From Entamoeba histolytica HM-1:IMSS (Eukaryota > Evosea > Mastigamoebida > Endamoebidae), in assembly GCF_000208925.1 (NCBI RefSeq), contig NW_001914861.1:62001-126000 (forward strand): 64,000 nucleotides of DNA. The letters are read 5' to 3'. The stretch's first letter is position 1, and each line of letters begins with the position of its first letter. The position numbers and the translations under genes are program-made. The notes under the pieces were generated by a model. It was given only the letters and a program-made list of their open reading frames with translations, ran no database searches and was not told the DNA's origin. Shown here one piece after another: positions 9,576-19,529 of this stretch.

Positions 9576-10424
9576 TTAACTAAAGAACAAACTTGATAAT
9601 CCAGGAAGATTAATACAATATATTGAGTCAATATATTCAGCATGACCTTTGATACATTCAGCTAATCCTTCAATGTACTCATAACATTTTTCTTCAAATA
9701 ATTGTTGATAATACCAAAAAGCTATTTCATTAACAATTTCATAATTAAATATATCCATTGGTTGTTGAATTATAGGATTAAAGAATTGATCTTCAACAAC
9801 ATCTGTTTGATAAATAGTTTCTACTTGTTTAAGTATCATATTAACTATTTCTACTCCATTTTCACCAAGATTATCCTGATTAGAAGATATTACTTTAAAT
9901 ATTTCAATAATTCTTTCATCATAAGCTTGTAAATGTACAGTTTGTTGTCTTTTGCATTTATTATCATTAATTATTGAAGATACTACATTAATTACTGATT
10001 CTGCAAATTGTTGAAATCCAATTTTATTAAAAGGTTTTATACTTTCAAAAATCATTAATTTAACATTTTTACTTGTACCTTTCTTTCTTGTTTGTTTTCC
10101 ACCTAATAATTCCATAAATGTTGATGACACAGCATTCATTACAATAATTTCTTTTGTTCTAGAATCTGTTATATTTTCAAAACCATATTGATTTTTTAAA
10201 TATTGTCGTACGTTTTGACCATATACTACTGTGTCTTCTATTTTTAAATGAGGAAGTGTTTGATATGATATTTTGGAAGGTGTTTTTACAATAATCTCAT
10301 TTCCAAGTAATACATACATTCCAATAATCCCAGCATTACTTATCCGTTCTCTATTCATTGACATTCGTTTAACTTCTCGAAGAACATCTTTTGGTCTTTT
10401 TTCTATCTTCTTTTGAGATGGCAT
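9576..10424 (-). CDS. Unknown-family protein, paralogue of the gene at 55465
   Basis: An ATG at 10424 opens a 282-residue frame ending at 9576. Residues about 20-195 match the protein encoded at 55465-56247 in order: a basic start, NRERISNAGIIG (NREHLSNAAIIG in the other), a KTPSKISYQTLPHLKI region, KLMIFESIKPFNKIGF and QQTVHLQAYDERI. The shared part looks like a compact alpha/beta domain with basic patches. I do not recognise it with certainty. A CudA-like DNA-binding protein of amoebae is a possible comparison but I could not confirm it. The last 80 residues are helical and absent from the paralogue. The final codons contain GTTTGT, so this may be exon 1 (10424-9593) of a 676-residue fusion with the RhoGAP-like exon. 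Confidence 0.7.
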   Translation of the reverse strand: MPSQKKIEKRPKDVLREVKRMSMNRERISNAGIIGMYVLLGNEIIVKTPSKISYQTLPHLKIEDTVVYGQNVRQYLKNQYGFENITDSRTKEIIVMNAVSSTFMELLGGKQTRKKGTSKNVKLMIFESIKPFNKIGFQQFAESVINVVSSIINDNKCKRQQTVHLQAYDERIIEIFKVISSNQDNLGENGVEIVNMILKQVETIYQTDVVEDQFFNPIIQQPMDIFNYEIVNEIAFWYYQQLFEEKCYEYIEGLAECIKGHAEYIDSIYCINLPGLSSLFFS

Positions 10425-11027
10425 AATTAATTTTCAAATGGTAATTAATTAATTCATACTTCCTTCTTTTTAACTCTTTTATTTTAATAAAAAAGATAAA
10501 AAAAATTCTTGTAATTTTAAAAATGTTATTTCTTCTGAAAAAAAAAATATATTTATAACATTGTCGTTTCACTTTATATTGTTATTCTTTGAAAAGACAA
10601 AATATAATTACTTCTTTCAATAAACAAAAATACCTTTCATATGAAAGTTTTCATTCTATTCTATAACTTTTATTTTTAGATTAGTTAGATATATTTATTA
10701 TTATGAAATAAATTATTTTACTTTAATTATTTAAATAAAGGTAAAAATACCTTGTTATGTTGTTTTGTAAAGATAAAATCTTGGTAATCAAAATTTGATT
10801 TTTAGATATTATTTTATCTTTCTACTTTATTGTTTCAGTGCCAAGTTATACTACTGATTTTAATATCTTGCTTTTGTTGTTCTTAGTGAAATTTTTTTTT
10901 GATATTTGGTATAATTTCTCTTCCTTTTTTTTTAACAAATTAACTATTCTAATTCATCAACTCACCTATATATTTTGTTTTGTATTTTAAAAGAACTAGA
11001 GTGAAAGATCTATGCTGAACTTAGTTC
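10425..11027. other. Divergent intergenic region
   Basis: A 603-bp AT-rich spacer between the divergent gene at 10424 and PNKP at 11028. GAAC-type motifs (GAACTAG, GAACTTAG) lie just upstream of the PNKP start. No gene is seen; the frame on the minus strand reading through 10570 is a shadow. Confidence 0.55.
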
Positions 11028-12246
11028 ATGGAATTTTGGAAAAAGTACCTAAATAATAAAAATGAGATGTATATGATTTTTAGTGACCCACGATGTGAAG
11101 CTAAATCAAAAATTGTTTCGTTCGATTTAGATGGTACTTTGGTTACGGTTTGTTATTCATTTCTTTTTTTTATTTAACTTGTTTTATTGATTGGTTTAGA
11201 CAAAAACTGGTAAAACTTTTGCCACGTCTTCAGAAGATTGGAAGTGGTTGAATGAAAAAGTAATACCAACACTTCAACAAGAAGTCGAAAGAGATGCAAA
11301 GATTGTCATTTTCACTAACCAAAAAGGGATCATGAGTCGTGGTGAAATAAATACCAAAAAGTGTGATGAGTTTTGTCAACGAATAGAACATATCATAAAA
11401 CAATTAGCGAAGTATGAGATATATGTACAATTGTTTGTTGCAATATCAGATAATATTTATAGAAAACCACTTCCAGGAATGTGGTCCTTATTAGAGAAGA
11501 ATAATCAGTGTATCAAAATTGATAAGTCAAAGAGTTATTTTATTGGAGATGCTGCAGGAAGAGGAGACCATTGGATGAAAGGAAAAAAGAAAGACTTTAG
11601 TTGCAGTGATCGTAAATTTGCAAAAAATGTTGGAATAAAATTTAACACACCTGAAGAATATTTTCTTGGAATGAAACCTTGTGAATTTGAGTGGGACGAC
11701 ATAGACATGAATTCTTTTCCACTAGTCTCTGGAAGAGAAAGGTTAAACCTTTTGAAAATCCAATTCAAAGAGGGTAGGGAAATAATTTTATTTGTTGGAT
11801 CTCCAGCTTCAGGTAAAACCTCGTTTTATGAGAAATATCTAAAACCAAAGGGGTATGGATGGATCAATATGGATACATTAGGTAATAAAACAAAATGTAT
11901 GAGAGAAGCAAAGAAATTAATTGAAAATGAGTCATTTGTTATTGATAATTCAAATCCAACTATTGAAGGAAGACAGGAATTTATTGAGTTAGCAAAAAAG
12001 AATGATATTCCTATTAGATGTTTTTATTTTGAATGTGATAAAAAATTAACAAACCACTTAAATACTTTTCGGGCATTAACAACAAATAAAAATATTCCAG
12101 CAATTGCTATAAATGTATATTATAAAAAATTTGTTCAACCAAGAAAAGAAGAAGGATTTACAGAAATTATAACTATCCCATTTGTAGTTGAAGAAGATTA
12201 TTTATTAACAAATGATACAAAACAATTATTATATTATTCATATTAA
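11028..12246 (+). CDS. PNKP: Polynucleotide kinase 3'-phosphatase, two exons
   Basis: Exon 1 is 11028-11147 and exon 2 is 11200-12246, with a 52-nt intron (GTTTGT to TTTAG). The product is 388 residues. The phosphatase half starts at once with FDLDGTLVT (D33 and D35 are the nucleophile and acid of this HAD-type domain) and contains IFTNQKG, RKPLPGMW and FIGDAAGR. The kinase half has a Walker A motif GSPASGKT with K246, then INMDTLG and VIDNSNP. The animal FHA domain is missing, as in other short forms. An upstream ATG at 11012 is out of frame, and the frame upstream of 11028 is closed by a stop. The enzyme removes 3' phosphates and adds 5' phosphates at DNA breaks, following TDP1. Confidence 0.93.
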
Positions 12247-12360
12247 ACATTAAGAAAAACATTATTATTAATTTTTCGGAAATTTCTAAATTTTTATGTT
12301 TTTTTTTTGGAAGTCTTTAAAACTTGAAAAAACAGATTTAGTGGTGCTTTGGTTAAGACA

Positions 12361-14166
12361 ATGATGAAAGCTCCGTATGCCCATAACTTGGATTATGACT
12401 CTCGTCAATTAATTGAACAATTAATGCTTACACCAAATGATAAAAGAACACCGTTAAACCAAATATTCTTTGATGTAGCTGTTGGATTTAATAAAAGAAC
12501 CGAATATCGAATGTTATGGTTTAGATTTGATATAAGAAAATTATATTTTCTAAGACATGGAGATCCAAGAGAAGAACTTTTATTCTCATCTTTTTCATTT
12601 GTTACATTAGAAGATAATAATTCGAAGATTAAATTAATTGTAACTGATTTTGTAGAGAATCCAAAAACATACTTTATTATTACTCAATCACAGAGCGATA
12701 CATTACAAATTTTTCAATTACTCCGAGGTATTTCTACACGTCCTACTATGTTATTTTTTGAACAAGATTTTTATCAAGACTATGTTAATAAAAAAAGAAC
12801 TGTTGCTTGTAAAAAAAGAGGTCAAACTGCATGGGCAAGAAGAGATATGATTATATTTAATGGATTATTTGTATTATATGGAGAAACAGGAAGAATTCCA
12901 CTTACTATGTGTCCTATGTGTGATAAAGTTAACATTATGAGACACCCAAGAAATGTTTTGGAAATTACTACATCAATAAGAAGAATATTATTACATTTTG
13001 ATAGTGATATAGATATGAATGATACATACGAATGTTTATTGACTTGTGATCAATATATTCGTCAACCCATAATGTTTCCTGTAAAAGATTTCTTTACAGG
13101 TAAATTAGGAGATTTACACCAAAGCTGTAGAGAGGTTTGTATTAAAAATATGTTGTATCCAGAAGAGTGTTTTGATAATTTTCCTGTTCTTTGTGAAATA
13201 CTTCGTGCAGTTACAAAAAAAAGATGTGTTACTGTTGGAGATCGTAAAACAACAAAAAAAGAAGAAGAAGAACTTACAAGAAGACCACCACCTCCTCCTC
13301 AAGTTCCATTACAAGAAGATGATTTAGGACAATATTGTATTAAAGAAGATCCTAAGAAGTATTATAGTAATTTTGTTTCAGTAGGTAAAGGTGGATTTGG
13401 AGAAGTGTTCAAAGCAACAAGAAAAGAAGATGGAGCTGCTGTAGCTTTAAAAGTACTTCGTCATAGTGTTGATGAAAGATATGCAAAGATAGGGTGTGAA
13501 GTTGCAAGAATGAAATTGTGGGATCATCCTAATTTAATTAAAACAATTGGATGTTTTTTATATGACCATAAAGTATACATTGGAATGGAATTTTGTTCTG
13601 GAGGAACATTAAAGTCAATGTTAAAGCCAAGGAATCAAGGGTTATCATTTAGTGAAATTGCTTATATTCTTAAACAATCATTACAGGGAATTGCTTATAT
13701 TCACCAAACAGGATTTATTCATAGAGATATAAAAACTGCAAATATTTTAATGGATGACCATTACTGTGTTAAAGTGATTGATTTTGGTTTAGTAGTTAGA
13801 AAGTCATCACAACCACAAAACCGTGCTGGTTCAAAATCGTATATGGCACCAGAAGTTATTAAACAAATACCTTATGACGAAAAAGTTGATATTTGGAGTA
13901 TTGGATGTGTTGCACAAGAATTACTTGAATCCCAGCCACCTTACAAAGAACATGGTGTTATTAAAGGAATGTTTAAAACAGCTGCATTTGGAGCACAATA
14001 TCTTAGAGATGAAACAAAAGCAATCGAACCATTTGTAGATTTTGTTAATAAATGTTTTGCTTATGACCCAAGAGATAGACCTTCATGTGATGAATTATTA
14101 ACACATAAATTCTTACAGTATGCTCAACAATCAAATTATATGAGAAGGTGTTATGAAATTCCTTGA
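12361..14166 (+). CDS. STE20/PAK-type Ser/Thr kinase with N-terminal PH-like domain
   Basis: The first ATG (12361) gives 601 residues. Residues about 30-125 resemble a PH domain (RMLWFRFDIRKLYFLRH, a beta-rich body and a final helix DTLQIFQLLRG). A middle region of about 180 residues has several cysteines, including CPMC near residue 184, and is not recognised. A polyproline linker PPPPPQVP follows. The kinase domain (about 336-590) has GKGGFGEVF at 342-350, K364 in VALK, HRDIKTAN with D456, DFG with D474, GSKSYMAPEV and DIWSIGC. The IHRDIKTANIL and GSKSYMAPE signatures fit STE20/PAK or MST kinases. No CRIB motif is seen. Such kinases act downstream of Rho GTPases on cytoskeleton and motility. 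Confidence 0.88.
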   Translation: MMKAPYAHNLDYDSRQLIEQLMLTPNDKRTPLNQIFFDVAVGFNKRTEYRMLWFRFDIRKLYFLRHGDPREELLFSSFSFVTLEDNNSKIKLIVTDFVENPKTYFIITQSQSDTLQIFQLLRGISTRPTMLFFEQDFYQDYVNKKRTVACKKRGQTAWARRDMIIFNGLFVLYGETGRIPLTMCPMCDKVNIMRHPRNVLEITTSIRRILLHFDSDIDMNDTYECLLTCDQYIRQPIMFPVKDFFTGKLGDLHQSCREVCIKNMLYPEECFDNFPVLCEILRAVTKKRCVTVGDRKTTKKEEEELTRRPPPPPQVPLQEDDLGQYCIKEDPKKYYSNFVSVGKGGFGEVFKATRKEDGAAVALKVLRHSVDERYAKIGCEVARMKLWDHPNLIKTIGCFLYDHKVYIGMEFCSGGTLKSMLKPRNQGLSFSEIAYILKQSLQGIAYIHQTGFIHRDIKTANILMDDHYCVKVIDFGLVVRKSSQPQNRAGSKSYMAPEVIKQIPYDEKVDIWSIGCVAQELLESQPPYKEHGVIKGMFKTAAFGAQYLRDETKAIEPFVDFVNKCFAYDPRDRPSCDELLTHKFLQYAQQSNYMRRCYEIP

Positions 14167-14591
14167 ATGTAATGATAATGTTATATTATTTGAAAAACAA
14201 TCAGTTAATTTAAAAAATTTTATCTCTTGTTTCATTAACAATTTCTTTTATTTATTTCAACTAATCTTAGTTATTAAAAGATTTCTTTCAAAAGTATATG
14301 ACTGTCATGAAAGAAAGTAAAGAAATAGAAATAAAATAAGATAATATAAAGATATGAAATGAAAAGATTAAAAGAAATATAGAATATCACAGTGATGAAT
14401 AATAACTAGAAGTAATTAAAACAATAAAGTAATATGTTTAGAAGATAATGAAATAGATGAAATGATGAAAATGAATAATAATGAAATGATGAAATTTTAT
14501 AAAACATGTTGTAAAAGAAATAGTACAAAAGCATTTAATGAAATATATTAATACATGGAAATTGAATACAATAAATAATCAAATAATAAAT
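14167..14591. other. Intergenic, strongly purine-biased on the + strand
   Basis: From about 14280 to 14570 the + strand is very rich in A and G with few C, with repeated words such as GAAATGATGAAA and GATAATGAAAT. It has no open frame. The base bias resembles that seen at 57.8-58.9 kb. It leads directly into a SINE copy. Confidence 0.5.
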
Positions 14592-15119
14592 AACAAAGTA
14601 ATTAATTAAATGTTAATAGAATTTTCATTTATTCTTCATTACTCAACGTAAAATAATCACATACCTGAACTTATTTTTTTAAAGAGTAATCTTTTTGTTT
14701 AACCTTTCATTTAAGTTTTTCTATTAACATGAGAAAAGCACTTCTTTGCTTTATTTTTTCCTATTAATGTCTTCTCAAATTTCTTCTTTTATTTCTTTTT
14801 TAATTCTTTGTTTGTTTTCTGCCTTAATTTCAAATTTTTTCATTTTCCTTTTTTCTTAATTTTATGAAAGAGAGAAAAGACTATTTCATTCCCACTATAT
14901 TATTGTGTTTAATTTTCTTTTAGTCTTACCCACACTTCAGTACTTCCTTATATTACACCATGTAATATTCTATCATAATATCTTGCTACACCCTTTGCAA
15001 CATTACCTAATACATTTCTAATTCAAATACACCGTCATAACCAAATAATAACTTGAAAAACTGAAGCATGAACTGTATTAATGTTTGTATGTGGTTTCAA
15101 ATATTCCATCTTCGATCTT
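14592..15119 (-). mobile_element. SINE copy A (EhSINE1-like, old)
   Basis: This 528-bp stretch aligns along its full length with the reverse complement of the complete SINE at 40827-41374. Shared blocks include the 5' end (TTCGATC at 15111-15117), CACCGTCATAACCA, the CCCACACTTCAGTA block, a degenerate single internal repeat, and the 3' end with TAATTAATTA near 14600. I find no clear target site duplication, and the many substitutions suggest an old copy. Non-autonomous; would depend on an EhLINE reverse transcriptase for movement. Confidence 0.8.
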
Positions 15120-15194
15120 ATTCTTACTTATAAAATAAATTATATTAAACAAAATTATAAAATAAATTATTGTTGTTTGACTTATCCTCAAAAA

Positions 15195-15446
15195 TTAGTT
15201 TAAGCTTAATAGTGAAATATCTAATGAATCATATTTATCATATTCCATTTCAAACCGTTTAGGGGCAATTGATTCTGTCACATTTTTATTCAATTTTCTA
15301 TGAGACTTTTTGGTAACTTTCTTTATTTTTGGTCTAGTCATTTTTCCATCATCATCATCATCCTGAACTTCAGTTTGAATATTCTCTTCAATAGAATATC
15401 CTTTTTGAATTGAAGAAATAGATGTTGGTTGTGGTGTTTTATCCAT
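15195..15446 (-). CDS. Small basic/acidic hypothetical protein between two SINEs
   Basis: An 83-residue frame with its ATG at 15444-15446. It has an acidic run DDDDDGK near residue 35, then a strongly basic section (RPKIKKVTKKSHRKLNK) that could act as a nuclear localisation or nucleic acid contact, and a polar tail. There is no membrane segment. It sits in a 462-bp gap between two head-to-head SINE copies. I do not recognise a family, and a chance frame is possible. Confidence 0.45.
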   Translation of the reverse strand: MDKTPQPTSISSIQKGYSIEENIQTEVQDDDDDGKMTRPKIKKVTKKSHRKLNKNVTESIAPKRFEMEYDKYDSLDISLLSLN

Positions 15447-15581
15447 TTTTAAATGATTTGGTATCAACTAATTTATTTTTTTTTATGAATGATACTGAAA
15501 GAATAAAAATTGTTATTTGTTTTAATGGTGTTATAATACTTGTTAATTCCATATATTTCATATCTTATTTAAAAAAGTAAA

Positions 15582-16195
15582 TTGAAGGTGGTACGTCAAA
15601 CACACAAATCTTAAAATAAACCAATATTTTGAATTATCAGTTATCGTCTGATTATGGTGTTGCCATTAGTTAAACAACCTCTTATTCAATATTTCAATAA
15701 TGGCAGTAATTATTATTTATAATGATAGAATATTATTCTATTATAATAGAAGAATAAGTATTTATAAATACAGTAGCATTATTTACTTGTTAGGATGTAG
15801 GTATATTTGGTAATATTAGTATTGTCAAAGAAAAAAGATATTCACGTTGTTGATGATAAATGAAATGAGTCATAATAATATGGTAATAAGAGGATAGTCT
15901 TTCGTCATAAAATAAGAAAACAAAGAAAGGGGAGTTTTAATATTCATTAAGTTCAAAATAAAAATCAAATAACAAATTATATGAAGAATTATTTAAGTTA
16001 GTGGAGTTTAAAAAAACCATTATTTCAATAGAAATAAATTGTAATTGAATTATTTACTTTTCAACAAAATAAAAAACCAAAGAATAGGTGAGTAGTGGAT
16101 GAATAACATTTTTTAAAGCAGAAGTGAGTGATAAGTCTCAAGTGAGCAATGAACAATATAAAATGAATGTAATAATACTTAATTAATTACTTTTT
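15582..16195 (+). mobile_element. SINE copy B (EhSINE1-like, degenerate)
   Basis: The first 85 bases (GAAGGTGGTACGTCAAACAC to ATTATGGTG) match the 5' end of the complete SINE at 40827, and the last bases before 16195 match its 3' end (TAATACTTAATTAATTACTTTTT). The interior is diverged, but GTCATAAAATAAGAAAA can still be recognised. Both flanks begin with TTATTTAAA, which may be the remnant of a target duplication. It is in the opposite orientation to copy A, with the 5' ends facing each other. Confidence 0.7.
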
Positions 16196-17503
16196 ATTTA
16201 AATCCAATTTAAAAAAAAACGATTATTTGATTAATTATAATTACTTTTTCGATTATTGATTTTTCTTAAAAATAAATTATATTATTTTTAGATTTGTGTT
16301 GTTTTTAATTTTCTAATTTTATGTTTTTCTACAAATTGATTTACTATTAATAATAGTATTCACATCAAAGTATGTATGAAACTCAAGTGATTTATTAATA
16401 AACTTGAATCCCAGTTCTTACCTATAAAAAGTATTTATTCTTAATATAAGAAATATTCTAATAAATAGAAAGAAACTTCATTTTATTTTAGATATGAGAA
16501 ATGGTTATTTTTTACATAGAAAAATGAGTTAATTTTATCAGAAGTTGATTAAACCTATTGGAAAAAAGATAGAAACTTAATTATATTAACATAAAGTAAG
16601 TAAGAGATGATTGAAAAAAATTTGGATATTAACTCAGTAATATTATAATATAATAATTAAATGCAATACTGTGACTATGTCTGAAGACATTTGAGTATAG
16701 TGAAATATTTTTGTTAATAATATAATCAAAACACTATTTATGTTGAATAAGATAGAATGTGAGTAATAAACAAAATGCCCAAGTTATTCCAAGAATCAGA
16801 TAACTTCAAAAAGAGGAAAATATTGTGAATTTCAAATATTTTATATAGCAATGAAATTAGAATAAAAATAAAGGATATTCACAAAAAGAACCATTTAACA
16901 ACGTTGTTAAAAATAACAATATCTACAAATATAAAATTATTTAGCAATATGTTCTATAGACAGGGTCTTTGAGATGTTCATGGAGAGTCATTTAGTTCTA
17001 TTTCTTATTTCCATACACAATAATCTAAATATAACTTAGAAGATTTATTCAAACACACATTTTAGATATAAATAACTAGCAGTATGTAATAATGAGGAAA
17101 GAAAAGAGATAATCAAAATAAAAGACATAAAAGAGTTGATAATTTAAGTGAACTTTAACAAATAACAAGGAATTATTCTTGAATAGAAAAACAATGACAA
17201 TGTACATTCTTATTATTAAAAAAGGTTATGTTATTAATATCACTGGATAATAAGAAAAAAAATATAGAAAAAACGTTTGAAGTAACTTATTTGTAAATAA
17301 ATACTTCATTCTCTCAACTGTATATGTATTAGAATAAATTGTAACAGAATATCTTTGTTTAACTTTCAATTATTTAATAATTTTTTTTTAGGAATACTTC
17401 CACTATAAAGAAGAAACATTTAATTGTTGTTTTGTTGAATGTTTTGGAAATAACTAAAAAGAACTGAAAGAACTTTATAAATATATATTTAAAGAGTTGA
17501 AAA
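16196..17503. other. Long AT-rich intergenic region
   Basis: About 1.3 kb with no open frame of coding character. I see no match to the SINE copies. The last 50 bases hold the promoter of the LRR gene. Confidence 0.5.
17484..17494 (+). promoter_or_regulatory. TATA-like core promoter element
   Basis: TATATTTAAAG lies 10 bases before the ATG at 17504, matching the core of the amoebic GTATTTAAAG element. A GAAC-type motif (GAACTGAAAGAACTT) lies just upstream at 17461-17475. Confidence 0.55.
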
Positions 17504-18400
17504 ATGGACAATGAAAGTTTTGAAGGTTCATTTGATGAGTACTGTCAAAACAAAGGTAATAATAAGCCTTATTGTGTTGTATTTGAAAGTGATACTGTTC
17601 AAATGAAGAAAGAGTGGGATTTTTCATTTATCCCAACTATCGAATTAACTCTTCGTTTATTTGGGAATTGCCCATATAGTATTATCCTTCCTAAGACATT
17701 AGTTAAATTAACTATTGAAATGTGGCATGAAGATGGGCAAGTAATAATTCCACAATTTACTTATCCAGAAACAGGGTTTAAGGAAATAACATTCAGTTCA
17801 ATACAAAGTAACGACCAAATTGAAGTCACAATTCCACAAACAGTCAATTCAATTTCATTTTTAACTTGTTGTAATATCATTTGTATTAATGAATTCCTTC
17901 AAATTAATTCACTTGAAGTAACAGAATCAAATAAATGTTGTGTCCAATCAAAACATTCACAACTAATAATGTCTGATAATGAATTATTTATAAAAAATAT
18001 TAATGAATTCATTTGTTTTGCTTTGGCTATTGATCATTATCAATCTGATAATGTAAAAATGGCATCTATTACAACGTCAAATCAAGCCATTCATATTGAC
18101 TCAAAACATATTGATTCTTTAAGTCTTGCTTTTGATGCTTCAGATATTTCTGATACTAATGACATAGAGTCAACTCATATGGACTTAACAGAATTAACGC
18201 TCAATTCATTAGAACTTACTGGGTATGAAAACTCTTCATTTGTCCTTCCAAATACATTATCTACTTTAACTCTCTCATACTGTAAATCTCTTTGGTTATC
18301 AACACTAACTGGACTTGAAAATGAACTTGATGTATCAACTGAGTGTTGTGAAAAATGTATGTTAAACAATTCTTTATTACCTTCAGATAGTCCGTATTAA
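17504..18400 (+). CDS. Leucine-rich repeat-like protein
   Basis: A 298-residue single-exon protein with its ATG at 17504, near a good TATA-like element. Several stretches show irregular leucine-rich repeat units, for example IILPKTLVKLTIE, VTIPQTVNSISFL and FVLPNTLSTLTLSYC, resembling the BspA/FNIP-type units in which a proline starts the strand. Cysteines are frequent in the second half and near the C-terminus. It has no signal peptide, membrane segment or CAAX box. It lies upstream of a BspA-like gene on the same strand, which suggests a local LRR cluster. Function is unknown; binding of a partner protein is the usual role of the fold. Confidence 0.7.
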   Translation: MDNESFEGSFDEYCQNKGNNKPYCVVFESDTVQMKKEWDFSFIPTIELTLRLFGNCPYSIILPKTLVKLTIEMWHEDGQVIIPQFTYPETGFKEITFSSIQSNDQIEVTIPQTVNSISFLTCCNIICINEFLQINSLEVTESNKCCVQSKHSQLIMSDNELFIKNINEFICFALAIDHYQSDNVKMASITTSNQAIHIDSKHIDSLSLAFDASDISDTNDIESTHMDLTELTLNSLELTGYENSSFVLPNTLSTLTLSYCKSLWLSTLTGLENELDVSTECCEKCMLNNSLLPSDSPY

Positions 18401-19529
18401 CATAATAACTAATTAAATACTTCTTAATATGAAATTACTTAAATTCTCTTAACTTTGAATCATCTTTTTACAACGAACAATAATAACCAACATAAATAAA
18501 CCCATTAAATGTTTATCAACAAAAACCAATTATTCATTCAAACTATGCTTTTAATTCTTTGTTGAGTTATTGACTTCAAACATTTTCTTGAATAAAACAA
18601 ATATATTGTTTTTTCTTTATTTAATTTAAAAGTCTAACAATATTAAAACATTTGTTGCAATGAAAAGATAAATGTTCTTTTTTATTTTTTCTTATAAATA
18701 GACTAAAATTCTTTTTATATATTAAATAATAAATATATTGTCTCAACATCCATACTTTTAATCATTGTTTCTTTTCCATAAATTTACTTTAAGAATAAAA
18801 AGTAATTTTAATAACTTATGTTTATTTGTATTGGGTATTTGTATCATAACAACAACCTTATTGTCTCTTTGTACTTGTGCCAGTGTCAATATCTTCTAAA
18901 AAAAATTTCATTAACAAATAATCAATACTGTTTATTCTTCAAGTATTTTATCATTCAAAAAGAGCGTTTTTTTGAAATTGAACAAGAAGTTTTGTTTAAT
19001 AATATTTTTACTAGTCATTCAAACAACTACATCTAATTTATTCTTTACTAAACAAAATTGTTTAATGACTTTCAAATGATAGTATTGAATTTACTTAGGA
19101 ACATGTAGACGAATTAGAACAACTGTCATTTCTATTTTAATATATCCTTCAAATAAATTCCTTATTTTAATTTTTTAAATAAACTCCATCTCTAACTGGG
19201 TAAATTTTTAAGTCTCTTTAGATAATTAACTAATACTTAATTAATTGCTTTTTATTTATATTATTTCTTTTAAGACATAAATAATTTTTAAAAAAAATAA
19301 AAAGATGATAAGTATGTAAAAAATCTATAAAAACTATTTAAAATATAGATTTTAAACAAACTTACTAATTATATTTTAGAATTTTTATATTTTTTTAAAA
19401 TCTTTCTAAAATAGAATAGTTTGAGTCTTGACCATAGGAGAAAAAAAGGAAGAAAAGCCTCAAATAAATACAAAGGAAGACTTTACTTAAACTAAAGATA
19501 GATCTTAAAAAAATATTTTGAACAACACT
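18401..19529. other. Intergenic region between LRR genes
   Basis: About 1.1 kb of AT-rich DNA. A short frame at 18818-19036 has no coding character. A SINE 3' end remnant lies at 19228-19253. The promoter of the BspA-like gene should lie in the last 100 bases. Confidence 0.5.
19228..19253 (+). mobile_element. SINE/LINE 3' end remnant (E)
   Basis: The sequence AACTAATACTTAATTAATTG followed by CTTTTT is nearly identical to the 3' ends of SINE copies B and D. I cannot find the 5' part upstream, so this is either a 5'-truncated copy or a fragment of the related LINE tail. Confidence 0.4.

Noticed and set aside
18818..19036. Plus-strand frame of 72 codons
   Set aside because: Low complexity, no family, no promoter elements, and located in an intergenic stretch with a SINE remnant.
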